From Entonaema liquescens (taxonomy: Eukaryota > Ascomycota > Sordariomycetes > Xylariales > Xylariaceae): a stretch of 64,000 nt of DNA. The translations under genes were made by a program, and so were the position numbers. The notes below the pieces were generated by a model, which saw only the letters and a list, made by a program, of their open reading frames with translations, ran no database searches and was not told where the DNA came from. Below, one piece after another: positions 35,162 to 46,091 of this stretch (position 1 is the first letter of the stretch; every line of letters starts with the position of its first letter). The DNA lies in assembly GCA_902805475.1 (NCBI GenBank), contig CADCSX010000023.1, positions 3,348,001 to 3,412,000 on the forward strand, given 5' to 3'.

Positions 35162-36136
35162 TTAAAAATACGGGCTGAGACTGCGTTGATAGTAGCCGAA
35201 AGAGCAAGTAAGGCAATCCACATCGACAACTCTCTTAAGCCTGATTTTCCTCGGCAAGTCGGCCAACGCCTCGCGAAACGACATGGCCGTGCGCGCATAA
35301 AGAATATGATTACTCGCGAGGCCCGCCTTCTTGAGATACTCGACGTAGGGCACAAAGCCGAACCCGTCTCTCGGAAGACCAGTTAGTACTTTAGAGGGGC
35401 CCGCAACTGGGACGAGAACGTCGACCTGCGGGACCAGGACGACGAACAGGTCTTCGAGCTCGGTCATGGACTCGAGGACCTCGCGGATGGGATCCGTCGG
35501 GCCGAAAGGGATAGCCCGGTCGAACTCGCTCTGCGGCACGAGCACGGCGAGTTTCCTCACGCGGTCTCGCCAGGGCACGGAGCGCATCGACCAGAAGGCT
35601 TGCTCGGCATTCGAGACACATAGGTACAGCATGTCGCGCTCCCAGTCGACGTAGACGGGGCGCGCTTGCGGCCGCGTGTCGTTACATTCGGCGGGCACGC
35701 TCGAACCGAGCGTCAAGGCGAATTGCAGAGGTATCCTCGCGCGACCCGAGGTGACGGAATCTGCGAGGTCCTTGCCGAAGATGACGGGCGTCCAGATACG
35801 CCTGCACGAGAGGGCGATATCGTAAGCCTCATGATTGATCAACGGAGATGGGGGTCGCCCATCCGGGATGATAAGGTTGGTGGCCGAGTCTAAAACGGTG
35901 CAGTGGAATAAAAGAACCTCCCTCTTCGGATTTCGCAAATGGCTCTCAGGAGAGGGATGAATCACGTGAATGCGAGCACTTTCGAAGTGATATTCCCAGA
36001 TAAGAATACGAAGTTCTTTTGGGAGGTTATTAAAACACTCAAAGGTGCTGAGGGAAGTCATATTGTAGAGCGCAAGCATAAGCGCAGTCTTGGGATTTGT
36101 AGCGAGGATCGGGAGGAGGAAGGTTGTCGTCGTCAA
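35162..36136 (-). CDS. 2EXR-domain protein
   Basis: Single open frame of 324 aa. The 2EXR signature is FECFNNLPKELRILIWEYHF, resembling the F-box-like N-terminus common in expanded Pezizomycotina families; function is unknown. It continues with ALSCRRIWTPVIFG and RPVYVDWERDMLYLC, both typical of the family. The likelier start is the inner ATG at 36061, which places the signature directly at the N-terminus; the extra 25 residues from 36136 are unlike the family. No introns or frame problems are visible. Confidence 0.85.
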   Translation of the reverse strand: MTTTTFLLPILATNPKTALMLALYNMTSLSTFECFNNLPKELRILIWEYHFESARIHVIHPSPESHLRNPKREVLLFHCTVLDSATNLIIPDGRPPSPLINHEAYDIALSCRRIWTPVIFGKDLADSVTSGRARIPLQFALTLGSSVPAECNDTRPQARPVYVDWERDMLYLCVSNAEQAFWSMRSVPWRDRVRKLAVLVPQSEFDRAIPFGPTDPIREVLESMTELEDLFVVLVPQVDVLVPVAGPSKVLTGLPRDGFGFVPYVEYLKKAGLASNHILYARTAMSFREALADLPRKIRLKRVVDVDCLTCSFGYYQRSLSPYF

Positions 36137-36757
36137 AGAAGTTCTAGATTAGAGTGGAGTATTTATCTCGAGATCATGCGTTGAGTAACAAAGACGGTAA
36201 CACATTTGTTAATGGCGTCACCAGTCCTTCGGATGGAACTAGGCCCACCAAAGAAAAAAAAGGAAGACATACCTATATATACTTATGGGCCTATGTTGCT
36301 GTAAGACACGCACCTAAAGTTCTTAAGCATTTGATAACTGATTAAGCTATAGCCAAGATTTTACATGTTGAATTTATGAGGTGTACACATGCGCGCATCT
36401 TTAAATCTAAGATACCTTAGTACCTACCTACATATATGTATACACCTTACTGGTTAGGTCGTACTTTCGCTAGTTAGTACTTTCTATCTACGGCGCTTGT
36501 TACTTGGCTTAGATAGGTAAGTAACGTAATTAGAGGCGGGTTGCGGGCGGGTAACGGGCGTGGGGTGTCTCCTAAAGCACTATCTTGATTAAGTAGGTAA
36601 TCAGGTACGTGAGAGACACTTATTGTTATAAGCAGTACGTCCCTAAAATCTATAGGTACGAAGTAATCAGGGATCAGTCATACTCCAAATTCTACTTACG
36701 AACTTCGTGATAAGTCATTTTTGATACTTTGGTTGACTATCCACTTGCTAAAGCTAC
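36137..36757. other. Intergenic region, no supported gene
   Basis: Lies between the 2EXR start and the 3' end of the HET gene. Contains several ACCTA/TAGGT motifs around 36,420-36,660. No gene seen. Confidence 0.5.
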
Positions 36758-39450
36758 CTAAATTATCTCTACGGTCTGCACTGGTCTATCCCGAAAATAT
36801 CTCAACCCACCGCGTTCCCGAGGTACGGATAGAAACACGCCAACACGAATATACTTCCCTGACTCCGGAACAGGTTGGACAATGATACCATACGCATACC
36901 TTTCATCATCGTCGCCCCTAGGTCGCGATATCTCAATTTGCCCATGATAAACCTCTGACATGTGTCGCTGATATTCCATTCCCGCATCAATCATTTTGTT
37001 ATTCATGTTTCCCATTGTGTAATCTTGGCACGAATCACAGATTCCTCGATTCTGTGCCGTCTTGTCTTCTTTGTCGTCTCCATAGTCATGATAATAGCGA
37101 GCCCGGTGAATAACTCGCTCTCCGCGCAGACTCGCAGCATCGGGACGCCCCTGACGATAAATGTGGCCATGGATGTAAATGTGGCCTTGGTGGTATCAAT
37201 ATTTTTACCTAACTCCTCTTCCGGCACATCAACCAGTTCATGCTCGTATATAAGCTTAACAGGCTCCCAGGAGAGGCCTTCGATGTTGCGACTTCCAAGT
37301 ACTAATAAAGATAGGTCTTCAAAAGTCTCCCCGCTCTGAATCTCATTCCAATCAAAGTTGAGGTCAGCAATATATTTACCATCCTCGAGTAATTGGCATA
37401 ATCGGCCGTTGCCATCTACACCTGCGAGTAGTTGGACATGAGCCACGAGAGGTGCGACAACGCCGTGAATCGTAATTTCTCCATTTTTAATGCCGCCGAA
37501 TGAATCTACGCCTGTAATCGGCGTCTTCGCATCTACAACCCGACATTCTGCCCTGATGTTCTGGAAACCCGATTCCTGGGAAACCAGTCTGAGATGCCCA
37601 TCGCCGAACAAGATCGGGTGGTTTCGGCTAGCCCAACTCCAAGAGGGTGCGATATAGGGGTCCTGAGGCTTCAAGCTTTCAACTAGTTCTTCTCGTGTAA
37701 TACGAGTCTCAGGGCGACGAAGCACAGACGTCCAAAATAAGTCTATATGCGGGAGCACATGCCCTGCGTGATATGCGCTGCCACCGAACAAGCGACCAGC
37801 AAGTCCGGATATTGCAGGGAATTTGTCGGAACGATGGGTAAGCTTCATTATTGAGTAGTTCTCGACGAGAGATAAAAAGTTTAAGTATCTGTTTAACTCG
37901 TTACGACTTCCCGGAAGAAAACTCGTCCCACGGGCGCATTCCGACGTATCTATTGCCTCATTTGCTTCCGACTGAACGCCATGCTCGGTAATAACGTGTA
38001 GCTTGGTCTTCGTAAAAACGAGCGCCCGTTGTGATAGTTCGTATTCCTGAAGTATCCACCCTCGCGTAGCCCAATGGCTATGAGTCAAAGCAAGAGACAG
38101 TCCGTCAGCAGTTGCGTGAAAGTAATTGTTCACTTCACCAACGAGGCGCAAAGTGTAAGATCCGGATACAGCCTTATTGATTCTGGACTTGAACTCTATT
38201 CTCGTCATAGTCCAGTCCCTATTGAGGAACCCCTCTTGACAAGACTTAGAAGCGGGAGTACATATTGTCAAGGTGGAATTCTGGAATATGAGAGAAATCT
38301 GCGAGGATTCCCTATACCAATCTTGTATATCGTCTTGGATTATGCAGACTGCATCCACCCAGAGATACCGGATTCCTAAGGTCCGCGTAACTTGGATAGC
38401 ATCCCGCAGGATCGGGGAAGCTCGATCAAGACTGAACCCGTCTAACCTCTCTTGCAACGAGCCTGTTTCTGTCTTGAACTGTCGAGAAGATTCTTCTGGG
38501 GGTCCCCAGCAATAACTGAGAGTTGCATATTGAATATTAGGGTATTGCGTGAATACGGGATCTGATTTGGTCTCGACAAGTCGACATGAGTCTGTCCCAT
38601 TTGCTCCAACATCAATCAGACGGGTAGGATACGTGGCGCCATTCTGAGATGTTCGTATGTGATTACTATATTGAAATCTCTTAGAAATAATTTGAAGATT
38701 TTCGGGGCATAATACATTGTCCCAAGGAGGAGACTGTATTCCCAGCCATTGAGCACAGGGTCCTAGAATAGAGTGAGTCAGTATTGCGAATTTAATATTT
38801 GTACGTATTGAAATAGTACTTAAGGCTTTACTTTACGATGTACCTCGTTTTTCTGGAACCAACTGCTGTGTGGCTTATAGAAATATGAGACTTGGACACT
38901 ATAGAGTTCTTACCAGGAGGAGAGTCAATATCGAAGCGCAGCCACGTCGATAAGCTCAAGTGATCACCTAAATATTCTTAACCCGGATGCTTGTATGATC
39001 TTTAATATCCAATATTCTCATACCGTTCTCATCATACCCGATCCATAACAACTCAGCGATTAGCGATTGAAGCCTCACCGCCGGTCCATCTTCGTCAGGT
39101 CTATACCATTGATAAAACACGTGCACTAACACCTGGTCAAAGGCATCTTGCGCATATCTCTCAATAGCGTTCTTCAATATCGAGCAGAAATCACAGCCCT
39201 CGTGAACAGACTCGGTGAGGCAGGGTAAACCAGGTAGCGAATCCAGGACGAAATAATCAAGTGAAAGGCTAAAGAGACCAGGATGTTCTTCCGAGGCTGC
39301 GAGATATTCTTTCCCAGTCTTTGAGCAGGCTCCATACGCCCCCGGCATATCAGAGTCGTAGAATTCCAGAACGCTGCATCGCTGACACAGATTGGCGAGC
39401 GGCGGCAGCGTCGTAGTCATTTTTGGAGGGGATACGGATTCAGGATACAT
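36758..39450 (-). pseudogene. HET-domain (heterokaryon incompatibility-type) gene with two frame breaks
   Basis: HET proteins are fungal allorecognition/cell-death regulators, often rapidly evolving. Exon 1 starts at 39450 (or inner ATG 39420) and carries two CxxC pairs (CQRC, CDFC). It stops at 38968 after IRVKNI, but the next frame continues GDHLSLSTWLRF to a donor near 38,913, so one base appears to be missing at the A run 38970-38972. The main exon 38762-37003 holds the HET domain: YATLSYCWG, GIRYLWVDAVCIIQD, and ATRGWILQEYELSQRALVF. The frame ends at 37003, yet the conserved C-terminal part (RVGVFLSVPRERGGLRYF, then TVEII) lies in an overlapping frame 37015-36758. With two breaks it may be inactive, or both may be sequence errors. 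Confidence 0.75.
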
Positions 39451-41567
39451 ACGTAATTAATTATGCGACGTCTCGAAGGCAACGAGTTAAACTTGCAAGC
39501 GCAATGCTACGCCGCATGCAGGTTATCAAGCCGCCTATCACCTAACCATAATAGGAAAGAAGCAATAATTAATAAGATCTCGAGATATTCTCTGCTTATA
39601 CTTCCAAGTTGCTAGTACGTCCTTGCTTATATACAAGCGGATCCCAAGTGTTACCCTAGGAACTACCAGGTCGGAGAATAAAATTGCTAACGATTGGCTC
39701 TGATAAAATACCGTGAATGGGGATGTCGCATATTGCATAGCCGCTTCGGCTTGGCCTTACCGGTCTCAGCAATGAAGTATTACCTAACCACCAATGATGA
39801 GGCCAATCCACATATGGCAAAATATTCATGCTTGATTGGGTTTTGGGAACGCCCTCTTTGATTATTGATTCGATAGAGTAAGAAACAACTTTAAGTACCT
39901 GGCCTGGGATATGATTGGAACAATGGGCCCGAATCTTATGGGTAATTACTGTACATCTAATGCTGTGATACGTGAGGGCGCATTTTGCTTAAGTTAAGCT
40001 GTGCCCGTGTAGGTATCTATAGTAATCCATAAGTCTCATGGACCCCTTACGCGCTATCAAGTTAGGCCTAAATAGCATGATCGAAGCACACGAGCGATAC
40101 TGATAGTACTTCAAGGGGCGTCTGATATAAGTAGATTATACACAAACGTTATATATCATTCATTAAGAGCTGAAGCATCGCTAAAAGAACATCATATACG
40201 TATTCTCCAGGTATAGATGAATGCTTGACAGTAATTAGGTACACAAGAAAGTATTATAATTAAGGTAAATAAATAATCGAAATGGCATATATACCAATAG
40301 ATAGCGATATCCTTCTGGTCCTAGCATACAAAACAAGTCTAATATAATCAAGCCCGTCAAACATTCCCAAGTCCATCAAAGACACTAACGGAAGACACAT
40401 AGTACAAAAACAAATGAAATAAAAACGCTTGCAGCGGGTAACAAGCCAAGCGAAGTGACCTCGTCATGAGCACCTTGTAACCACAGGTTCGGTACGTTTT
40501 GCATCGCCAAGAAATATCCCGTTGGCGAACATCACGGCATAGGGATCGCGATCTCGACGGGATATTGTGGTTGCGTATATGTCTTGCTCCGGTGCTATCA
40601 CATCATGCTACCCGCGGAGTCGGAGAGCTGGGGTATGGGAGTATCCTCCGAAGCATGCGATGTTCAACATCTTGTCAATAATTGACGTAGGCTCGCCATT
40701 CCCGCGTATGATATGATATGTTGTCGTGAGCGCCGGGAATACTAGTCGTGCGATTACCGATAACGACATGTTAGAGACGGCAATGGAGCCGATAGTATAT
40801 AGATCGATCATACTCGACGTGCGAATCAGCTCGGATAGGGGCCGCGTCATTACACAACCGCGATAGGACCAGGCGTATGATTCGAGGATCGGTTCCGAGA
40901 GAGGGCATAACTGTGGCCCAGACATTCTCGTATAATCCAGATAATCTCGCGTCTGGAACTCGCACGAACCACGTACACGCATTGAATTGTGTCGTTTATG
41001 ATAGATCTTTCCGTGTGGTAGTTGGGTAATACGTTGACGTGTTGACAAGGTATTGGTGCCGGCGCCGAAGCTATGGTAAATGCTGACCGCGATAAGGCCT
41101 TCCGTCGGTGACGTGCAGAATACCACTAAAGCAAGCGTGCAGATAGGGCTAATTCAGTAGGGAGAATTGAGATGAAAGGTAATACAGATCGCGTAACACA
41201 GAATGATATTGGTGTAGGCTTAGTAGGCACGACGGAATGAGATCCTAGCCGCTCTCAGCCAGAAGGGTGAAATATATGCAGCTTCAGACTTGGCGGCCGA
41301 AACAGCTCCGGCTTGAGTAAGAGGTGTGGCTATAGCGCTGCCATCATGCTTCGAGGTACCAATTAAGATTCGGTATTACAAGATGACGCTACGTGCCATT
41401 GAAAGATCCTATCAAGTACCGCCGTAGCCAGGGATCGTGGGTTCGGCACTGTAAGAAACGGGTGTTGGCATCCGTGCCGAAGAGGATGCTTGCATACGTC
41501 CATGCCTGGCAGCGCCGGTATCCGTTTCCTTCGGGTATGAGCTATCACTTGAGAGGTAGTGATGACT
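39451..41567. other. Gene-poor region
   Basis: Upstream of the HET gene and downstream of a coiled-coil gene. Apart from the open frame at 40608-41126 (listed separately) I see nothing supportable. Composition varies, with AT-leaning stretches around 40,100-40,400. Confidence 0.5.
40608..41126 (-). CDS. Unrecognised open frame (172 aa), doubtful gene
   Basis: A single frame with no family I recognise. It contains hydrophobic stretches (SLSVIARLVFPALTTTYHI) and a few Cys. A second minus frame over the same DNA (40771-40965) reads equally protein-like (VWATVMPSLGTDPRIIRLVL), so the real frame, if any, is uncertain. It may be a remnant of a degraded gene. Confidence 0.25.
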   Translation of the reverse strand: MVFCTSPTEGLIAVSIYHSFGAGTNTLSTRQRITQLPHGKIYHKRHNSMRVRGSCEFQTRDYLDYTRMSGPQLCPLSEPILESYAWSYRGCVMTRPLSELIRTSSMIDLYTIGSIAVSNMSLSVIARLVFPALTTTYHIIRGNGEPTSIIDKMLNIACFGGYSHTPALRLRG

Positions 41568-42458
41568 TCAACCCCTTCGGCGGCCGCGTGGCTCTTGTAA
41601 AGGGTACGGTACATAATTTCCTGTTTGCGAAGAGTCCTTATACGACGAGGGTGTTGTTGGTTGAGAGGTTCTAGGGATGCTAGAGTATAATGCTTGGTCG
41701 GTAGAACTAGACGGGATGTCTATTGGGCCAGTGATGTAATGGTTCTGATACCTCTCAGACGGGCTCGGGGGCCCAGGCATCCTTTCGATGTATGGTTTCT
41801 TGCTGCTAGAGCGACCGCCTGGCCTCACGCTGACACTAGAACTCCGACGAGGTTGGCGCGATGAGCTAGGCTTCTCTTCCCTTTGCTCCGTATTCTTCCT
41901 AATAGAACTTATAGCGTCTCTGTGTTTGCTTCCTGACCGTCTGAGTCTAGGGGATGAGGGTTCGCCAGAGCCGCCTCTCATAGTACTATCTATGACAGGG
42001 TCTAGTAGGGCATTGTACTTCTGTCGATAGTTATCGCGTTGGGCCCTTAGATCATCATTGTCGACTTTAAGTCCCGCAATATCTTCCGAAAGAATCACTC
42101 TTTCGTCTTCGAGGTTCTTGTTAAGCCGTTCCAGTCTCGCGGTACGTTCGCATTCTTCACGATACCGCTTTTCTGCGTCCCGATTGAGCCTGTGGGCTTT
42201 GGTCAACTCGGCATCTAGGTCGTCATATTTCTTTTGATAATATTCGACTTTTTGGTTCGCTTGACCTAGCGCTTCTTGTAGAGCACCGATATTATTAAGT
42301 TGGTCTTCGTAGTCCTCAACTGTGAATCTACGATCAGGTCTTCCACCTAAACTAGCCTGTTCACTAGATGACGAACCCACGCCTGAGTCATCACGACTGC
42401 GGTGGCTTTTAGACGACCCCTTCGACGAGGTCGAAAACTTGACACGTCTGTCAGACAT
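41568..42458 (-). CDS. Coiled-coil protein with Ser-rich tails
   Basis: About 296 aa from ATG 42458 (MSDRRVKFSTSSKG); an upstream in-frame ATG at 42521 is less likely because the residues before are unlike a conserved N-terminus. A Ser-rich N-terminus (SRDDSGVGSSSSEQASLGG) leads to a long heptad-type region (EDYEDQLNNIGALQEALGQA, then KAHRLNRDAEKRYREECERT and NLEDERVILSEDIAGLK), then a basic/Ser-rich C-terminus (SRQPRRSSSVSVRPGG). No enzymatic domain is visible. Function unknown; the layout suggests a structural or scaffold protein. A second coiled-coil gene of similar layout lies about 6 kb away at 48078-48986. Confidence 0.8.
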   Translation of the reverse strand: MSDRRVKFSTSSKGSSKSHRSRDDSGVGSSSSEQASLGGRPDRRFTVEDYEDQLNNIGALQEALGQANQKVEYYQKKYDDLDAELTKAHRLNRDAEKRYREECERTARLERLNKNLEDERVILSEDIAGLKVDNDDLRAQRDNYRQKYNALLDPVIDSTMRGGSGEPSSPRLRRSGSKHRDAISSIRKNTEQREEKPSSSRQPRRSSSVSVRPGGRSSSKKPYIERMPGPPSPSERYQNHYITGPIDIPSSSTDQALYSSIPRTSQPTTPSSYKDSSQTGNYVPYPLQEPRGRRRG

Positions 42459-44160
42459 TTTGTCGCACAGACTGCCGCTAAGAGCTGCAAGTTCTTTGTA
42501 GGGGCCTACGTGACGGTTCACACTAAGGCGACGACGCGAGGAGGTGAGTAGGTAACGAATAGGAATAGTCGACAGATCAAAGCGAGCGGGGTTGTAGATA
42601 GATAGGTTGTTGAGTCACCGGAGTGATGACGAATGTCAGATGTCTTGACGAGTATATAAACCCACGAAGGTTTCTTTGATATAAGATAGGTCAAGTAGTG
42701 ACTATATTGCCTTACGAAGAGAGGCAAGAAGAGTTAAGTAAAGGGAAAGGTAAATGTTATAAAAGGCGACTTAGGGGCAATGATTCGCAAATGGCCGGTG
42801 GTTGCCTTGAGTCTTAATAGAAACTATATGTACGTATATATCACTTACACCACGAGACTAACAGCAATTTCGAGCACGGCAGATATGGGCAGGTATCTGT
42901 ACTAAATGAGATGTAGCTGACCGGTTGCCTCTCACATGGAGTCATAGCTCTAGGCAACACGGAGGGCCAGCCCATATCATCCTTCCCGACGGATGAGCCT
43001 CATAATAACTCAAGGGTCGTCTTACCCGAGAAATCTAAGGGCCAGCCGAACGGGGAATGCGCCACGGCGGAAACACTCGTTTTCCCACACTCACCGTTAA
43101 TCGAGGAGATATACCTTGCTGACTACCCGTTCCCCCCCACAGCGCGCCACGCAACGCGCAACGCGCAACTGAGATGGGGAACGGGGGAGTGCAGAAGAAA
43201 AGAAACGGACAGAGAGATCCGGAAGGGTCTAGTACTGTTAGACGGCATCTTTGTACTTCCCTCCATGGGATGAGTTGGAAATGAGACCTGCCAGCTTCAC
43301 ACCGAAAAATCGAGCAAGCTGCCGTATCCGCTTAATTGTCCAGCCCCCAAAACGGTTCGCTAGAAGCGTGATCTAGGTCGCAATCGGTATGTAGGCGGAT
43401 TAAGATGGCGCAAGGGTTAGGAAGGTCCTTCTCATCTACGATCTTGATTTTCCTTGTGGTAGTTCTGCGCAACTGCGTAGAGTAAGACTGTTCTCGCGCG
43501 GGCGTGCAGAATGCCCGCAGAAATGCCTAGCCAATGATATTGGTCGAATCAGTCTAAACTGACGGCATCGCCTGCAGGCTGGCAAAGTCTCTCGAATGAC
43601 ATCTGAAAACAAGACGAGAACGGCATAACGATCCATTGGGAGTAAAAGAGCAGACAGCATAATGAATGACTCACATTGCAGGCTGCATTGAGTTTTGCAG
43701 GGGGGAACTTGATGCATTCGTTACATGACGTCTGAGGATATTCTTAATTATTGTTGATCTTCTGTAGGTCATTGAGAGATATAATTGATGACCCTGTCTG
43801 GCTGAGAAACCGAGAAATGGAGAAAATGGGAAACAAAATAGTTCCACTATTGCCTAGCAGGGCTGAAAAGGAAGGGGACCCTCGTTCCATCTTTCTCCTT
43901 GGACTTGGAACTTGGGAGCTAGCTTAAGGAAGTACCCCAGTACCTTTAGGTAACTCAGAACATCGAACTTTGAACTTTCAAATGTTGGAAGATTGAGATA
44001 ATGGGGAAAGTTCGGTATTGGTCCATTCAATTCGCTAAAGCAAAGATGTGGAAAAACTGCGGGGTTCACTCTACATCATGTAGGTATCCCACTGAAACCC
44101 AAAGGGGCAGGTATGTGTCGGTACGTACTTTGCTTACCTAAGTCACCATTACCATCTCTA
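42459..44160. other. Intergenic region, no supported gene
   Basis: Upstream of the coiled-coil gene up to the inverted-repeat-bounded AT block. Minus frames at 43436-43717 and 43854-44069 have no recognisable content. Includes short direct repeats of CGCAACGCGC type near 43,150. Confidence 0.5.
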
Positions 44161-45114
44161 CCTACCTTAGCGCGCGGGGGGGGTATTTGAAAATGCTTAC
44201 AGCGATAATGTTAACTTTGAAAATTTTTATATAAAAATATTAAAAAATAAATTGATTTTAATTTTTAAAAATCATTATTACAATTATATTAAACGTAAAA
44301 AAATATTAAAAAATATAATTATTTTATTACGTAATAATTTTATTTTTATAATATTTTTTTAATTTTTTAATATAATATTACGAATATAAATATATTAAAA
44401 TAAAAATTATTTTTAAATAATTATTATTTTAAATTTAATTTTATTTAAAAAATATTATATTTATAAAATAAAAATTATATACGTTAATTTTAAATTTTTA
44501 TATAATTAATATTATTAAATAATTAATTTAACGGATTAATTACTTGTTAAATTAATTAATAAATACGTTAAATTTTTTAACAAATTATTTTTTTTTAATA
44601 AAAATTATACGTTCAAATTTTATTTATTCCCGTAATTTTCGGGTTTTTTTTTTATTTTATATTTATTTATATATTTATTTATATTATAACGTAATTATAT
44701 TTTTTTTTAAAAATATATTATAATTTTAAAATTATTTTAATTTAAAATAATTATATATTATAAATATATTATATATATAAATTTATATTTAATACGAAAA
44801 TTATTTAATAAACGATCGTTTTATTTATATATTTATGTGAATTTATTTTAATAAATTAATATTATTATTATAAATATTTTTAAATATTTTTATAACGGAT
44901 TATAAAAACTATTTTATTAAAATCGATTTTAAATAACCGTAAAAAATAATTTATTTTTAACGTACGTATAAACCATATATATTACATTTATTTATACGTT
45001 TTTCGAATCGTATATAATAATTAAATAAATATTTTAAATTTAATAATAAAAAATTTAACGTTTTATATAAAATTATATATAATTAAACTTTTTATTTAAA
45101 ATTTTATTTAATTT

Positions 45115-45607
45115 ATTTAAATTATTTATTTAATTTATTTAATTTATTTAATTTATTTAATTTATTTAATTTATTTAATTTATTTAATTTATTTAATTTA
45201 TTTAATTTATATAATTTATATAATTTATATAATTTATTAAATGGTAATTAATTAAATAATTAATTAAATAAATAATTAATTTATTTAACGTATATAATTT
45301 ATTTAATTTATTTAATTTATTTAATTTATTTAATTTATTTAATTTATTTAATTTATTTAATTTATTTAATTTATTTAATTTATTTAATTTATTTAATTTA
45401 TTTAATTTATTTAATTTATTTAATTTATTTAATTTATTTAATTTATTTAATTTATTTAATTTATTTAATTTATTTAATTTATTTAATTTATTTAATTTAT
45501 TTAATTTATTTAATTTATTTAATTTATTTAATTTATTTAATTTATTTAATTTATTTAATTTATTTAATTTATTTAATTTATTTAATTTATTTAATTTATT
45601 TAATTTA
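45115..45607. repeat. 9-bp AATTTATTT satellite array
   Basis: Tandem copies of AATTTATTT. The longest near-perfect run is about 45,290-45,607 (roughly 35 copies). A shorter run at about 45,125-45,235 includes AATTTATAT variants and is separated from the first by a non-repetitive stretch. The high copy-to-copy identity contrasts with the scrambled AT sequence around it. Confidence 0.95.
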
Positions 45608-45732
45608 TCGTTTATTTTTAATAAAATAAATAAATAAATAAATACGCGAATTTTATACGGGAATTAAAATTTAATAAACCGTATTATATATAATATAATT
45701 ATTTAATAATTCGAAAAATTATATTAAATAAA

Positions 45733-45822
45733 CAATATAAATTATATTATAAATTATATTATAAATTATATTATAAATTTTATTATAAATTATATTATAA
45801 ATTATATTATAAATTATATTAT
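45733..45822. repeat. 12-bp AATTATATTATA tandem repeat
   Basis: About seven head-to-tail copies of AATTATATTATA, with one copy carrying a T for A change. Lies 125 bp right of the 9-bp satellite within the same AT block. Confidence 0.85.
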
Positions 45823-46091
45823 ATAATTTCGTATAAACGGTTTATTTAATTATGGTTTTTTTAAAACGATATATCTTTTTTTTATAAAGGTAATGCTGCT
45901 TTAATAAGTAACTTACGGTAATATATTTAATTTACCTATATAAGATATAAGTACTAGCCATTGAATTTCAAGTATCCGACCGATAAAATTGACTTGCGCT
46001 TGACTAAATCTAGTTTAGTGGCTAACCAAAATTGATTTTGGCAAAGTGGTACATATGGTCTGCCATAACCCCCCCCGCGCGGTAAGGTAGG

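Larger units (their letters stand above)
44161..46091. mobile_element. AT block 3 bracketed by a 24-bp inverted repeat (candidate DNA element)
   Basis: The left arm at 44161-44184 reads CCTACCTTA, then GCGCGC, eight G and T. The right arm at 46068-46091 is its reverse complement with one mismatch (G to C at the tenth base). Between them, AT-rich RIP-like sequence fills about 44,220-45,880 and includes a 9-bp satellite and a 12-bp repeat. Normal-composition flanks of about 40 bp (left) and 180 bp (right) separate the AT core from the arms. The arms suggest terminal inverted repeats of a DNA transposon or MITE-like unit. No obvious target-site duplication is seen and no transposase frame survives, so the mobile-element call is inference. 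CCTACCTTA alone resembles a common intergenic motif here; the informative part is GCGCGC plus eight G. Confidence 0.45.

Noticed and set aside
45115..45607. Regular repeat array as a possible CRISPR
   Set aside because: Unit is 9 bp with no spacers and the genome is eukaryotic; it is a simple satellite.
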